A stretch of 64,000 nt of DNA from Paraburkholderia lycopersici. GTDB taxonomy: Bacteria; Pseudomonadota; Gammaproteobacteria; Burkholderiales; Burkholderiaceae. The position numbers and the translations under genes were made by a program. Under the pieces are notes generated by a model. The model had not been told where the DNA came from and did no database searches. It was given only the letters and a program-made list of their open reading frames with translations. The DNA is taken from positions 124,001 to 188,000 of the forward strand of contig NZ_FMYQ01000004.1 of NCBI RefSeq assembly GCF_900096975.1, read 5' to 3'. Numbering within the stretch: position 1 is the first letter of the stretch; every line of letters starts with the position of its first letter. Shown piece after piece: positions 1 to 8,736 of this stretch.

Positions 1-23
1 TCGAAAAATGAACGCCAAGCATA

Positions 24-701
24 TCAAGCCGTATCGGCCGCGTGCGCGTCGTCAGGCAGGCAATGCGCGCGCAACTGTTTTGCCGCGTGGCGCAGATCGC
101 GCTCGATCGCGCGCCGCGCCCCCTCGGCGTCGCGGCGCTTGAGGCGGCGCATCAGGCTTTCGTGGGCCTCGTTGAGCGTGTGCGCGAGCGCGGTGTCTTC
201 GAACAGCAGGTTCGAGATCGGCCCCACCTGGAGCCACACCGTTTCGATCAGGTCCACGAGCAACGGCGAGCCGCTTGCACGATAGAGCGCGAGGTGAAAG
301 TCCTCGTTCACGTCGAGGTAGCGTGCGCGTTTGTTCTGCGCGAGCGCTTCGGCCATTTGCGCGCACAGCGCATCGAGCCGCGCGATTTCCGCGGCCGTGA
401 GACGCGCGGCGGCAAGCGACGCCGCTTTGCCTTCGAGCATCACGCGCACGTCGAGCACGTCGTCGAATTGCGCGCGCGTGAGCTGCGGGACCATTACGCC
501 GCGGTTGGGCAGGTTCACGAGCGCCGACTCGGCCGCGAGCCGAACGAGCGCCGCGCGCACCGGCATCTCGCCCACGCCCAGCTTGCCGGCGAGTGCGTGA
601 ATGCGCAGGCGCTCGCCGGGCACAAAGCGCCCGAGGCTCAGCCAGCGCCGCAACGTGGCGTAGGTCTCGTCCTGCAGCGACTGATGCGCGCGCGTCTTCA
701 T
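24..701 (-). CDS. GntR-family (FCD) transcriptional regulator
   Basis: 225-residue GntR regulator. The N-terminal winged helix-turn-helix (about residues 1-70) shows the family pattern with the segment GVGEMPVRAAL; the rest is an all-helical FCD ligand domain with acidic and His residues (DVNEDFHLAL) typical of metal/acid sensing. The start chosen at 701 overlaps the stop of the upstream aminotransferase gene as ATGA, so the two are translationally coupled. An upstream in-frame extension exists but lies wholly inside the aminotransferase gene. Inference: it autoregulates the operon through the TTTGATCAAA palindromes just upstream of the aminotransferase. The ligand is unknown. Confidence 0.9.
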   Translation of the reverse strand: MKTRAHQSLQDETYATLRRWLSLGRFVPGERLRIHALAGKLGVGEMPVRAALVRLAAESALVNLPNRGVMVPQLTRAQFDDVLDVRVMLEGKAASLAAARLTAAEIARLDALCAQMAEALAQNKRARYLDVNEDFHLALYRASGSPLLVDLIETVWLQVGPISNLLFEDTALAHTLNEAHESLMRRLKRRDAEGARRAIERDLRHAAKQLRAHCLPDDAHAADTA

Positions 702-2083
702 CGCGGCTTGCCTTCCTCGCCGGGTTCGCCGAGCTCGGTCAGGCAGGCATCGAAGGCGGTTAGCAGACGGTCGACGTCGGCCTCGGTCGTCTCCGGGCAC
801 ACGAGCATCATGTTGTGGAACGGCGTGATGAGCACGCCACGATTGAGCAGATACAGATGCAGCGTCTGTTCGAGTTCGTCGTCCATGGCCGCGCGCGCCT
901 CGCTGCCGTTGCGCGGCGGCGTGGCGCAGAACTGGAATTCGGTGCGCGCGCCCACGCGCGTGACGCACCACGGCAAGCCGTGGCGCGCGATCGTGGCCGC
1001 GAGTCCGTTGGCGAGACGTGCGGCGAGCGCGAACATGTGGGTGTACGCCGCTTCGGTCATGACTTCGTCGAGCGTTGCGCGCATCGCGCTCATGGAGAGC
1101 GCGTTCGCCGTGAGCGTCGTGCCGATGCCCGAATGGCCCGGCGGCGCGTCGTGCTTTGCCTGTTGCGCGCGCGCCGCGAATTCGGCGGAAAAGCCGTAGA
1201 CGGCGCAGGGCACGCCGCCGCCCACCGGCTTGCCGAGCACGAACAGATCGGGCTCGATGCCGTGCTCGCGCGCATAGCCGCGCGGGCCGCTGCTGATCGT
1301 ATGCGTCTCGTCGATCAAAAGCAGCGTGCCGTGCCGTTTCACGAGCGCCTGTGCCTCGCGCCAGAAGCCGGGCTCGGGCAGCACCATGCCGACGTTCGTC
1401 ATCGCGGGCTCGGCGAGCACGCAGGCCACGTCGTTGTCGGCGAGTGCGCGTGAGAGCGCTTCGAGATCGTTGAATTCGACCACGCGGGTGGTCGGCAGAA
1501 GGTCGTGCACCTGGCCCAGCAGGCTGGCGCGCTGCGTCGGCCGGCCATCGACGAGATCGACGAACACGTCGTCGACGGTGCCGTGATAGCAGCCGTTGAA
1601 CACGATGATCGCGCGCCGTCTCGTGGCCGCGCGCGCCCAGCGCACGGCGAAGCGGTTGGCGTCGCTCGCGGTCATCGCGAACTGCCAGTACGGCAGGCCG
1701 AAGCGCTCGGCAAGCGCTTCGGCCACCGCCACGGCGTCTTCCCCCGGCAGCATGGTGGTGAACCCGCGCTGCGCCTGCGCTGCGAGCGCGTGCGCCACGG
1801 CTTGCGGCGCGTGGCCGAACATCGCGCCCGTGTCGCCGAGGCAGAAGTCGGCGTAGCGATGGCCGTCCACGTCGGTGAAGGTTGCGCCGCGCGCGGCGTC
1901 CACGTAAAGCGAGCAGGGCGTGGACCAGTCGTTCATCCAGTGCAGCGGGACGCCGAACAGCAGATGCCGCGCGGCTTGCGCGGACAATGCCCGCGACTTC
2001 GGGCGCGCGGCGACGAAGGCTTCGCGTTCGCGGGCGAGAATGCGTTGCGCGCGGTCCCGGCTTGTCCCCTGGCGGCCTGGCAT
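698..2083 (-). CDS. Class III PLP aminotransferase (glutamate-1-semialdehyde aminomutase-like)
   Basis: 461-residue fold-type I PLP enzyme. Seen: NGCYHGTVDD around 163-172, the cofactor Asp in LLIDETH (D258) and the Schiff-base Lys in VLGKPVGGG (K285). The order matches the GSA-aminomutase/omega-aminotransferase class, but at 461 residues and as the first gene of an operon with its own GntR regulator it is unlikely to be the haem-pathway HemL. A catabolic or specialised transamination is more likely; substrate unknown. A Shine-Dalgarno GGAG precedes the ATG at 2083. Two palindromic operators lie at 2096-2148, directly upstream. Confidence 0.88.
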   Translation of the reverse strand: MPGRQGTSRDRAQRILAREREAFVAARPKSRALSAQAARHLLFGVPLHWMNDWSTPCSLYVDAARGATFTDVDGHRYADFCLGDTGAMFGHAPQAVAHALAAQAQRGFTTMLPGEDAVAVAEALAERFGLPYWQFAMTASDANRFAVRWARAATRRRAIIVFNGCYHGTVDDVFVDLVDGRPTQRASLLGQVHDLLPTTRVVEFNDLEALSRALADNDVACVLAEPAMTNVGMVLPEPGFWREAQALVKRHGTLLLIDETHTISSGPRGYAREHGIEPDLFVLGKPVGGGVPCAVYGFSAEFAARAQQAKHDAPPGHSGIGTTLTANALSMSAMRATLDEVMTEAAYTHMFALAARLANGLAATIARHGLPWCVTRVGARTEFQFCATPPRNGSEARAAMDDELEQTLHLYLLNRGVLITPFHNMMLVCPETTEADVDRLLTAFDACLTELGEPGEEGKPR

Positions 2084-2095
2084 TGGCGTCTCCTC

Positions 2096-2113
2096 AAGAT
2101 TTGATCAAATCTT
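2096..2113. promoter_or_regulatory. Perfect 18-bp palindrome, probable GntR operator 1
   Basis: AAGATTTGATCAAATCTT is a perfect palindrome 13 bp upstream of the aminotransferase start codon. It shares the 12-bp core ATTTGATCAAAT with a second copy at 2137-2148 (centres 38 bp apart). Position and symmetry suit autoregulation by the GntR protein encoded at 24-701; this is inferred, not shown. Confidence 0.65.
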
Positions 2114-2136
2114 CGCACGGAAAAACGGGGAAGTAA

Positions 2137-2148
2137 ATTTGATCAAAT
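2137..2148. promoter_or_regulatory. ATTTGATCAAAT palindrome, probable GntR operator 2
   Basis: Second copy of the ATTTGATCAAAT core found inside the 18-bp palindrome at 2096-2113. The two together would allow a repressor dimer pair to bracket the promoter of the minus-strand operon. Confidence 0.6.
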
Positions 2149-2160
2149 CTGCCGGAAAAC

Positions 2161-2196
2161 GAAAAGGCGCGATCCCCTGGGGCATCGCGCCTTTTC
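2161..2196 (-). terminator. Intrinsic terminator after the doxX gene
   Basis: A 13-bp perfect stem (GAAAAGGCGCGAT, 2161-2173, pairing with 2184-2196) encloses a 10-nt loop. It lies 19 bp beyond the stop of the minus-strand DoxX gene and ends in a short T run on either strand, so it may act in both directions. Confidence 0.7.
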
Positions 2197-2214
2197 TTCG
2201 GTTAAAGCCGTGCG

Positions 2215-2628
2215 TTACTTCCTGTCGATCGACAGCCGCCCTGGCCCGCTCACCGCGAGTGCGAGCAAGCCGCCCGCGATGCTTACGTTCTTGTAGAAGT
2301 TGATCATGTTCGCCATTTGTTCGGCGCCGGTCATGTTCCAGAAGTGATGCGCGATGATCGCCGTCGCGACGGTGTAGAGCGCGAGCAGGACGGCGAGCGG
2401 CCGCGTGTAGAAGCCGATCAGAATCAGGATGCCGACCACGAACTCCATGATGACGGCGATGATGGTGGAGAGCATTGGCGCGGGCGCGCCCACGTGCGCC
2501 ATGTAGTCGACGGTGCCCGAAAAGCCGGTGATCTTCGACCAGCCGAACAGCACGAACAGGGCGGCAAGCAGAATGCGCGAGATCAGCAGCACGGCATCGT
2601 TGCCGGGCCCGAACAGGTTGTATCGCAT
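2215..2628 (-). CDS. DoxX family membrane protein
   Basis: 137-residue inner-membrane protein with four hydrophobic stretches (about 12-30, 50-72, 76-95 and 112-128) as in the DoxX/SURF4-like family. The start at 2628 is preceded by GGAG at good spacing and gives the usual family length; a longer frame upstream has no family similarity. Family members are linked to quinone/redox and thiol stress, but the reaction is not established. The neighbour upstream on the same strand is a pirin gene, a common partner of doxX in proteobacteria. Confidence 0.88.
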   Translation of the reverse strand: MRYNLFGPGNDAVLLISRILLAALFVLFGWSKITGFSGTVDYMAHVGAPAPMLSTIIAVIMEFVVGILILIGFYTRPLAVLLALYTVATAIIAHHFWNMTGAEQMANMINFYKNVSIAGGLLALAVSGPGRLSIDRK

Positions 2629-2683
2629 GGTTTTCTCCGAGGAATGAAGCGGTTCGCCACGTATGGATCCGCACCTGCCGGGT

Positions 2684-2712
2684 GGCGGACCGCTCTCCGC
2701 GAGCGGTCCGCC
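2684..2712 (-). terminator. Stem-loop after the pirin gene
   Basis: A 12-bp perfect stem (GGCGGACCGCTC, loop TCCGC, GAGCGGTCCGCC) lies 22 bp downstream of the minus-strand pirin stop. No T run follows, so it could be a weak terminator or an mRNA-stabilising hairpin between the pirin and doxX genes. Confidence 0.45.
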
Positions 2713-2734
2713 GCGCGCCGGTCCGTTGGCTGGA

Positions 2735-3460
2735 TCAGGACCAGAGCTCCGACACTTCGATATTACGCAGATCGAACACGAGAACTTCTGCATCGTGTCC
2801 GTCGCTGAAGGCGAGCTCGCGCTCGGAGCGGAGGCGCGCGCCATCGCCTTCGCCGAGTTCGACGCCGTTCAGCTTCACGCTGCCGCGCGCCACGTGGACG
2901 TAGGCGTAGCGGTCCGCGCCGATTGCTACCTTCGCCGTTTCCGCGCCGTCGATGCGGCCGGCGTAGACCCGGGCGTCCTGGCGCAGCAGCAGCGAATCTT
3001 CGGCGCCGTCCGGTGAGAGGATCAGGCGGAACTTGCCGCGCTTTTCTTCGTCGGCGATGTTCTTTTGCTGATAGCGTGGCGGCGCGCCCTTCACGTTCGG
3101 CGCAATCCAGATCTGCAGGAAGTGCACCGGCTCGCCCGCCGAGTGGTTGAACTCGCTGTGCGCGACGCCGGTGCCGGCGCTCATCAGTTGCACGTCGCCG
3201 GGAACGATCACCGAGCCCGTGCCCATCGAGTCCTTGTGCTCGAGCGCGCCTTCGAGCACGTACGAGAAGATTTCCATGTCGCGGTGCGGATGCTTGCCGA
3301 AACCGCGCGCCGGGGCCACACGGTCGTCGTTGATGACGAGCAGGTCCGAGAAGCCGATCTGCTCCGGATCGTAGTAATTCGCAAACGAAAACGTGTGACG
3401 CGAGCTGAGCCAGCCGTGTTCGGCGCGGCCGCGTTGGTCTGCCTTGCGAAGTTCGATCAT
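2735..3460 (-). CDS. Pirin family protein (YhaK type)
   Basis: 241-residue bicupin. The N-terminal cupin shows the metal-ligand motif GFGKHPHRDMEIFSYVLEG (about residues 55-73, two His and a Glu) followed by HSEFNHS near residue 100, the arrangement of pirins with quercetinase-like activity. The C-terminal cupin is shorter and lacks an obvious ligand set. The ATG at 3460 follows GGAGAAACG. The gene diverges from a LysR gene that starts about 125 bp away, which may control it. Actual substrate unknown. Confidence 0.9.
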   Translation of the reverse strand: MIELRKADQRGRAEHGWLSSRHTFSFANYYDPEQIGFSDLLVINDDRVAPARGFGKHPHRDMEIFSYVLEGALEHKDSMGTGSVIVPGDVQLMSAGTGVAHSEFNHSAGEPVHFLQIWIAPNVKGAPPRYQQKNIADEEKRGKFRLILSPDGAEDSLLLRQDARVYAGRIDGAETAKVAIGADRYAYVHVARGSVKLNGVELGEGDGARLRSERELAFSDGHDAEVLVFDLRNIEVSELWS

Positions 3461-3585
3461 TTTCGTTTCTCCTTCGAATCGGTTCGATTCGGTGTCCGGT
3501 TGCGATGGAGAGAAGTTTAGGTCAATCAAATCGGCTTTAATCGGCGTAGGATACGAATCACTGTCACGTTGAAGTGGACAATGGA

Positions 3586-4494
3586 ATGCAACTCGACGAC
3601 ATGCGGATCTTCGTGAACGCCGTGGATACCGGCAATTTCACCGCAGCGGCGCACCGGCTGCGGCTTTCCAAACAGTTCGTGAGCCGGCGCGTGGCGGCGC
3701 TGGAGGCGGATCTCGGCGCGCGGCTGCTCGTGCGCAACACGCGCAAGCTGGCGGTGACGGACCTCGGCCAGGAGTTCTACGAGCGCGCAAAGCGGATTCT
3801 TTCGGACGTCGCCGAAGCCGGGCAGGCCATGTCGGACCGGCGCAGCGAGCCGCGCGGCCTGCTCAAGGTGAGTGCGCCCATGTCGTTCGGCATGGCGCAT
3901 CTGTCGCCGCTCGTCGCCGAATTTCTGCGCGAGCATCCGGACGTGCGCTTCGACATGGACCTGAGCGATCGCACCGTCGACGTGATCGGCGAGGGGTTCG
4001 ACATGGCGCTGCGCATCGGGCGGCTCGCCGATTCCACGCTGGTCGCGCAAAAGCTCGCCGACGTGCGCATGATCGCCTGCTGCAGTCCCGGGTACCGGCG
4101 CCGCCGCCGCGCGCCGCAAACGCCGGCCGATCTCGCGCAACACGCCTGCCTGCCATACGGGCAGCAGGGCCGGGCGCCCTGGGAATTCGTCGTCGACGGC
4201 GTGCGCACGGCCTTCGACGTGCATGGTCCGCTGCGCGCCAACAACGGCGAAGTGATCCGCGACGCGGCCGTAGCCGGGCTCGGCATCTGCTATCTGCCGG
4301 ACTTCATCGTGGCGGGATCGGTTGATGCGGGTTTGCTCATCGAGGTGCTCGAACCATTCATGCCGCCGCCCAACGCGCTCCATGCGCTGTATCCGCAACA
4401 TCGTGAAGCTTCCGTGACGATCCGCGCGTTCACGCAATACTTGCGCGAACGGCTGGCGGCGCGCGCGGCGACCGCGCGTGGCGGCGCACTTTGA
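3586..4494 (+). CDS. LysR-family transcriptional regulator
   Basis: 302-residue LysR protein: N-terminal HTH (MRIFVNAVDTGNFTAAAHRL, then SKQFVSRRVAALEADLG), followed by the periplasmic-binding-like effector domain. The ATG at 3586 gives the usual MQLDDMRIFV start; a GTG 12 bp upstream in frame is possible. Divergent from the pirin gene, its likely target. It belongs to the large CrgA/YhaJ-like group of LysR proteins (RSEPRGLLKVSAPMSFG at the domain junction). Effector unknown. Confidence 0.9.
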   Translation: MQLDDMRIFVNAVDTGNFTAAAHRLRLSKQFVSRRVAALEADLGARLLVRNTRKLAVTDLGQEFYERAKRILSDVAEAGQAMSDRRSEPRGLLKVSAPMSFGMAHLSPLVAEFLREHPDVRFDMDLSDRTVDVIGEGFDMALRIGRLADSTLVAQKLADVRMIACCSPGYRRRRRAPQTPADLAQHACLPYGQQGRAPWEFVVDGVRTAFDVHGPLRANNGEVIRDAAVAGLGICYLPDFIVAGSVDAGLLIEVLEPFMPPPNALHALYPQHREASVTIRAFTQYLRERLAARAATARGGAL

Positions 4495-4895
4495 CGCAGC
4501 AAGCCTGCGATGCCTTGCAGAAGGGCCGTTGCGCCTGCATCTAATACCCAAAGCCGGACGCGCGCCGGCACGCCGATGTAGGGGCAGGCGCGAGGAACCA
4601 GACGCATATCGCGGCGATCACACCTGGCTGAGCCTCGATCTGCGCGCGGAGGCACCATGAATGGGCGAGCGCGTGAGGCGCAATGTCGCAGTTTCGTTGT
4701 ATGCTCACCGCCCCGAGGGTTGCTCGGGACGCTTGAAGCGGGCGCGGAAGCCCATGCAGGCGGGCCTCGAAGATGACTATGGGGTCCGATAGGCAGGGTT
4801 TATACCCGCGATCAAAGCAACCAATTTTTCAAACGGACGCGGTTCCCGTAATCTTCGTCCATACCTTTTCCCAACCCAGAGCGAGGAAACAACGC
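4495..4895 (+). other. Intergenic region with hairpins upstream of ahpC
   Basis: About 400 bp without a convincing gene. It contains nested inverted repeats at 4531-4591 (GCGCCTGC with GCAGGCGC outside, GCCGG with CCGGC inside) and a run of hairpins from 4712 (CCCGAG-N5-CTCGGG, then GGGC/GCCC pairs) to about 4805, ahead of ahpC. These could be a structured 5' leader or small RNA. A reading frame extending ahpC upstream to 4773 is not supported because AhpC starts at 4896. Confidence 0.4.
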
Positions 4896-5459
4896 ATGTC
4901 TCTCATCAACACGCAAGTCAAGCCGTTCAAGGCAACCGCATACCACAACGGCAAGTTCGTTCCGGTCTCTGAAGAAAACCTCAAGGGCAAGTGGTCGGTT
5001 GTCGTGTTCTACCCGGCTGACTTCACGTTCGTGTGCCCGACCGAACTCGGCGACCTGGCCGACCATTACGCCGAATTCCAGAAGCTGGGCGTCGAGATCT
5101 ACGGTGTGTCGACCGACACGCACTTCACGCATAAGGCGTGGCACGACACGTCGGACACGATCGCCAAGATCAACTACCCGCTGGTCGGCGACCCGACGGC
5201 CACGCTCGCGCGCAACTTCGACGTGCTGATCGAGGAAGAAGGCCTAGCCCTGCGCGGCACGTTCGTGATCAACCCGGAAGGCGAGATCAAGCTCTGCGAA
5301 ATCCACGACAACGGCATCGGCCGTGACGCGAAGGAACTGCTGCGCAAGGTGCAAGCTGCTCAATACGTCGCGTCGCACCCGGGCGAAGTCTGCCCCGCCA
5401 AGTGGACGCCGGGCGCCGAAACGCTCAAGCCGTCGCTCGACCTCGTCGGCAAGATCTAA
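4896..5459 (+). CDS. ahpC: Alkyl hydroperoxide reductase subunit C (peroxiredoxin)
   Basis: 187 residues, the standard length of AhpC. The peroxidatic Cys47 sits in [10 protein letters not shown] and the resolving Cys166 in [10 protein letters not shown], i.e. a typical 2-Cys peroxiredoxin. It reduces H2O2, organic peroxides and peroxynitrite in the cytoplasm and is recycled by AhpF, encoded 156 bp downstream. Start at 4896 preceded by GAGGAAAC. Peroxide induction through OxyR is usual for this pair, but no clear OxyR site was identified here. Confidence 0.98.
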   Translation: MSLINTQVKPFKATAYHNGKFVPVSEENLKGKWSVVVFYPADFTFVCPTELGDLADHYAEFQKLGVEIYGVSTDTHFTHKAWHDTSDTIAKINYPLVGDPTATLARNFDVLIEEEGLALRGTFVINPEGEIKLCEIHDNGIGRDAKELLRKVQAAQYVASHPGEVCPAKWTPGAETLKPSLDLVGKI

Positions 5460-5615
5460 GCGTCGCATGAACCCTGCGATCGCCTTGATCGCCTGACGCC
5501 GAAGTCAAACTGAGCTGTACCTCAAGCTGTATATCCGGGCCGCGCCCTTGCGGCCTGCGGCCCGGAACGCATTCAAAGCATTTCCCCCGCTTCTTCTCTA
5601 GCCGGAAAAAACGCC

Positions 5616-7220
5616 ATGCTCGACGCCAATCTCAAAGATCAACTCAAAAGCTACCTCGAAAAAGTCACGCAGTCGATCGAGATCGTTGCGTTCCTGAATG
5701 ACGGCGAGAAGTCGCAGGAACTGCAGCAACTGCTGCAGGACATCGCATCGCTGTCGGATCGCATCACCTACGAAGAACGTCGTGGCGCCGCAGCCGGCAA
5801 CGCGCGTACGCCTTCGTTCGAGATCAGGCGCGCGAACTCCGACGTCAAGGTCACGTTCGCGGGCATTCCGATGGGCCATGAATTCACGTCGCTCGTACTC
5901 GCGCTGCTGCAGGTGGGCGGCCACCCGGTCAAGCTCGAGAACGAAGTGATCGAACAGGTGAAGGCGCTCGACGGCGCGTTCTCGTTCGAAGTCTACATGT
6001 CGCTGTCGTGCCAGAACTGCCCGGAAGTCGTGCAGTCGATCAACGCGATGGCGACGATCAACCCGAACGTGCAGATCGTCACCATCGACGGCGCGCTGTT
6101 CCAGGACGAAGTCGAGAAGCGCCAGATCATGGCCGTGCCGACCATCTACCTGAACGGCGAAGTGTTCGGCCAGGGCCGCATGGGCGTCGAAGAGATCCTC
6201 GCGAAGCTCGACACCGGCGCTTCGGCGCGTGCCGCCGGGAAGCTGAACCAGAAGGACACTTTCGACATGCTCATCGTCGGCGGCGGCCCCGCCGGCGCAG
6301 CGGCCGCGATCTACGCGGCGCGCAAGGGCATTCGCACCGGCGTGCTCGCCGAGCGCTTCGGCGGCCAGGTGCTCGACACGATGGCGATCGAGAACTTCGT
6401 CTCGGTCAAGGAAACGGAAGGACCGAAGTTTGCGGCGGCGCTTGAGCAGCACGTGCGCGCCTATGACGTCGACATCATGAACCTGCAGCGCGCCGAAGCG
6501 GTCGTGCCCACGGGCAACGGCTTCGAAGTGCGCACGCAGAGCGGCGCGACGTTGCGCGCGAAGAGCGTCGTGCTCGCAACGGGTGCGCGCTGGCGCAACG
6601 TGGATGTGCCGGGCGAGCAGGAATACCGCAACAAGGGCGTGGCCTACTGCCCGCACTGCGACGGCCCGCTTTTCAAGGGCAAGCGCGTGGCGGTGATCGG
6701 CGGCGGCAACTCGGGCGTGGAAGCGGCGATCGACCTGGCCGGTATCGTGAGCCATGTGACGCTGCTCGAATTCGGCGCGCAACTGCGCGCGGACGAGGTG
6801 CTGCAACGCAAGCTGCGCAGCCTGCCGAACGTCACGGTGCACGTGAACGCGCAAACCACGGCGATTGCCGGCGACGGCCAGAAAGTCACGGGTCTCGCGT
6901 ATCTCGAACGCACGTCGGGCGAGACGCATCATCTCGAGCTCGAAGGCGTGTTCGTGCAAATCGGCCTCGTGCCGAACACCGAGTTCCTCAAGGGCACGGT
7001 GGCGCTTTCGAAGCACGGCGAGATCGAAATCGATGCGAAGGGCCAGACGTCGGTGCCGGGCCTGTTCGCCGCGGGCGACGTGACGACCGTGCCGTTCAAG
7101 CAGATCGTGATCGCCGTGGGCGAAGGCGCGAAGGCGTCGCTCGGCGCGTTCGAATATCTGATCCGCTCGTCGGCTGAGCAGGAAGAGGACGCGAAGGCGA
7201 CGACGCCTGTGGTTGCGTAA
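5616..7220 (+). CDS. ahpF: Alkyl hydroperoxide reductase subunit F (NADH:peroxiredoxin reductase)
   Basis: 534-residue flavoprotein. The N-terminal tandem-thioredoxin-fold domain carries Cys132/Cys135 (SCQNC). The FAD motif [10 protein letters not shown] is near 224-233, the second redox pair Cys345/Cys348 lies in YCPHCDG and the NADH motif [10 protein letters not shown] near 368. Electrons pass NADH to FAD to the 345/348 pair to 132/135 to AhpC. Full length and all redox centres intact. Probably co-transcribed with ahpC, closed by the terminator at 7248. Confidence 0.98.
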   Translation: MLDANLKDQLKSYLEKVTQSIEIVAFLNDGEKSQELQQLLQDIASLSDRITYEERRGAAAGNARTPSFEIRRANSDVKVTFAGIPMGHEFTSLVLALLQVGGHPVKLENEVIEQVKALDGAFSFEVYMSLSCQNCPEVVQSINAMATINPNVQIVTIDGALFQDEVEKRQIMAVPTIYLNGEVFGQGRMGVEEILAKLDTGASARAAGKLNQKDTFDMLIVGGGPAGAAAAIYAARKGIRTGVLAERFGGQVLDTMAIENFVSVKETEGPKFAAALEQHVRAYDVDIMNLQRAEAVVPTGNGFEVRTQSGATLRAKSVVLATGARWRNVDVPGEQEYRNKGVAYCPHCDGPLFKGKRVAVIGGGNSGVEAAIDLAGIVSHVTLLEFGAQLRADEVLQRKLRSLPNVTVHVNAQTTAIAGDGQKVTGLAYLERTSGETHHLELEGVFVQIGLVPNTEFLKGTVALSKHGEIEIDAKGQTSVPGLFAAGDVTTVPFKQIVIAVGEGAKASLGAFEYLIRSSAEQEEDAKATTPVVA

Positions 7221-7247
7221 GCAACGGTTTCGAGTAGTCTCTCTTTG

Positions 7248-7271
7248 CGCCGGCTCACGCCGGCGTTTTTT
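7248..7271 (+). terminator. Intrinsic terminator of ahpCF
   Basis: CGCCGGC, loop TCAC, GCCGGCG followed by six T (7266-7271), 28 bp after the ahpF stop. Confidence 0.85.
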
Positions 7272-7374
7272 ATTGCCCGGAGAAATCGCCCGGTCTTGCG
7301 CGAGCGGGGTGGCGCCCGGCGGGCCTCGGGCGTGCGGTATCTCGCGGGACGGAAGCGAGGACCGGTTCGCGCCT

Positions 7375-8736
7375 TTACCCCCGCGCCGCAATCTCCTTCT
7401 TCCACCCCGCGATGATCTTCGCCGCCAGCGCGTTGTAATCGCCGTCGAAGTGGTGGTTGCCGGTCGTCTTGACGACGTCGATGCCGGTGTTCGCGAGCGC
7501 CGGGCACAGCGTGTCCTTCTCGCCCGCGCCATACACGCATTGCACGATCGATGGCGGCACCTTCTCGAGTTCGGGGCGCACCTGCAGCGCCTTGTCGCTT
7601 GCCGGCATGCCGAGCCAGCCCGTCACGCGAATCTGGAAGTCGGCGTCGGGCGCGAAGCCGAGCAGCGACATGTACGACACCTTGGCGCGCAGCGCGTCGG
7701 GCAGGCGGTTGTACGCGAACGGCATCACGTCCGCGCCGAACGAATAGCCGACGAGCGCGATGTGCTGCGCATGCCAGCGCGAGCCATAGGTTTTCAGCAC
7801 GCGAGCGAGGTCGTGGCTCGTCTGCGCGGGCGTCTTTTCGCCCCAGAAGTAGCGCAGCGCATCCCAGCCGACCACCGAAACCCCCTGCTTTTGCAGCGCT
7901 TCCGCGACCGTCTTGTCGAGATCGCGCCAGCCGCCGTCGCCCGAAATCACCACGGCGAGCATGTCGGTGGGATGCTCCGCGGGCAACTCGACGAGCGGCA
8001 GGTCCGACACGTCCTCTTCGCTTTCCGTCACCACGCGCAGATGATTCGATGTGAGCGCGACGATCTTGTCCGCGTCGGCCACGTTGGCGGCGAATCCGCG
8101 CACGGCGCCGGAACGGGTTGCGTGCGCATCGTCCGTCGTCACGCCCTGCTCGAAGAAGCCGGGCAGGCCGTTGCCGCGGGAGAGCCTGGCGTCGGCGGGA
8201 CACGGGGCGAAGCGCGCGTCGAGCTTCGCGGCAGGATCGAGCGACACCGCGCCCGCCATCGTGTTCGCGGGGGCCTGCGAGAGCATGTGCTGCGCGATGA
8301 GCGCGCCTTCGCCGCTGCCGACGGCGATCGGCGCGAAATACTCGCTCGACCCCTGCTGGCGTTCGAGTTGATGGCTCAGCGATTCGGCGTCGCTATAGAG
8401 CTTGTGGCAGGCCTCGTTCTTCACGGCGGCGAGGTTGGCTGCATAGCGTTCCGTATCCACGCCCACGACGAGCGCGCCGTGTTGCGCGAGCGCGTCGGCG
8501 CGAGTCTGGTCGGCGTCGCTCCAGTGCTTGTCCGCCGAAAAGAGCACGGCAAAGCCGCGCATGGCTTCGCCGGGCTTCGTCACGGCGACGTCGCCGTAAC
8601 GGCCGCCCGGGACGTGCATCGTCGCGGCGGAAGCGGGCACCGAAGCCGCGTTGGCCTGAATCGCGCAGAGCGCGAGCAAAGCGGCGCCCGCTGCCGTGCC
8701 CGCAATGCGCGGCAGCTTGAGAGTACGGAATGTCAT
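7375..8736 (-). CDS. acvB: AcvB/VirJ family lysyl-phosphatidylglycerol hydrolase
   Basis: 453-residue exported protein with an N-terminal signal peptide (hydrophobic to about residue 27, then AAS). The C-terminal half is the VirJ-like alpha/beta-hydrolase domain with VVISGDGGWRDLD (strand 1 and oxyanion region) and the nucleophile motif GYSFGAD (Ser332). The N-terminal half is a degenerate repeat with GSGEG. Length fits chromosomal AcvB rather than plasmid VirJ (about half the size). Known biology: AcvB of Agrobacterium hydrolyses lysyl-PG in the periplasm and is co-encoded with the lysyl-PG synthase LpiA. Here its ATG overlaps the mprF stop as ATGA. Confidence 0.88.
   Translation of the reverse strand: MTFRTLKLPRIAGTAAGAALLALCAIQANAASVPASAATMHVPGGRYGDVAVTKPGEAMRGFAVLFSADKHWSDADQTRADALAQHGALVVGVDTERYAANLAAVKNEACHKLYSDAESLSHQLERQQGSSEYFAPIAVGSGEGALIAQHMLSQAPANTMAGAVSLDPAAKLDARFAPCPADARLSRGNGLPGFFEQGVTTDDAHATRSGAVRGFAANVADADKIVALTSNHLRVVTESEEDVSDLPLVELPAEHPTDMLAVVISGDGGWRDLDKTVAEALQKQGVSVVGWDALRYFWGEKTPAQTSHDLARVLKTYGSRWHAQHIALVGYSFGADVMPFAYNRLPDALRAKVSYMSLLGFAPDADFQIRVTGWLGMPASDKALQVRPELEKVPPSIVQCVYGAGEKDTLCPALANTGIDVVKTTGNHHFDGDYNALAAKIIAGWKKEIAARG

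Noticed and set aside
4712..4805. 4.5S, 6S or tmRNA gene
   Set aside because: The hairpins do not match conserved sequence blocks of these RNAs that I can recall.
5598..7532. 644-residue minus-strand frame opposite ahpF
   Set aside because: Antisense shadow of ahpF without recognisable domains.
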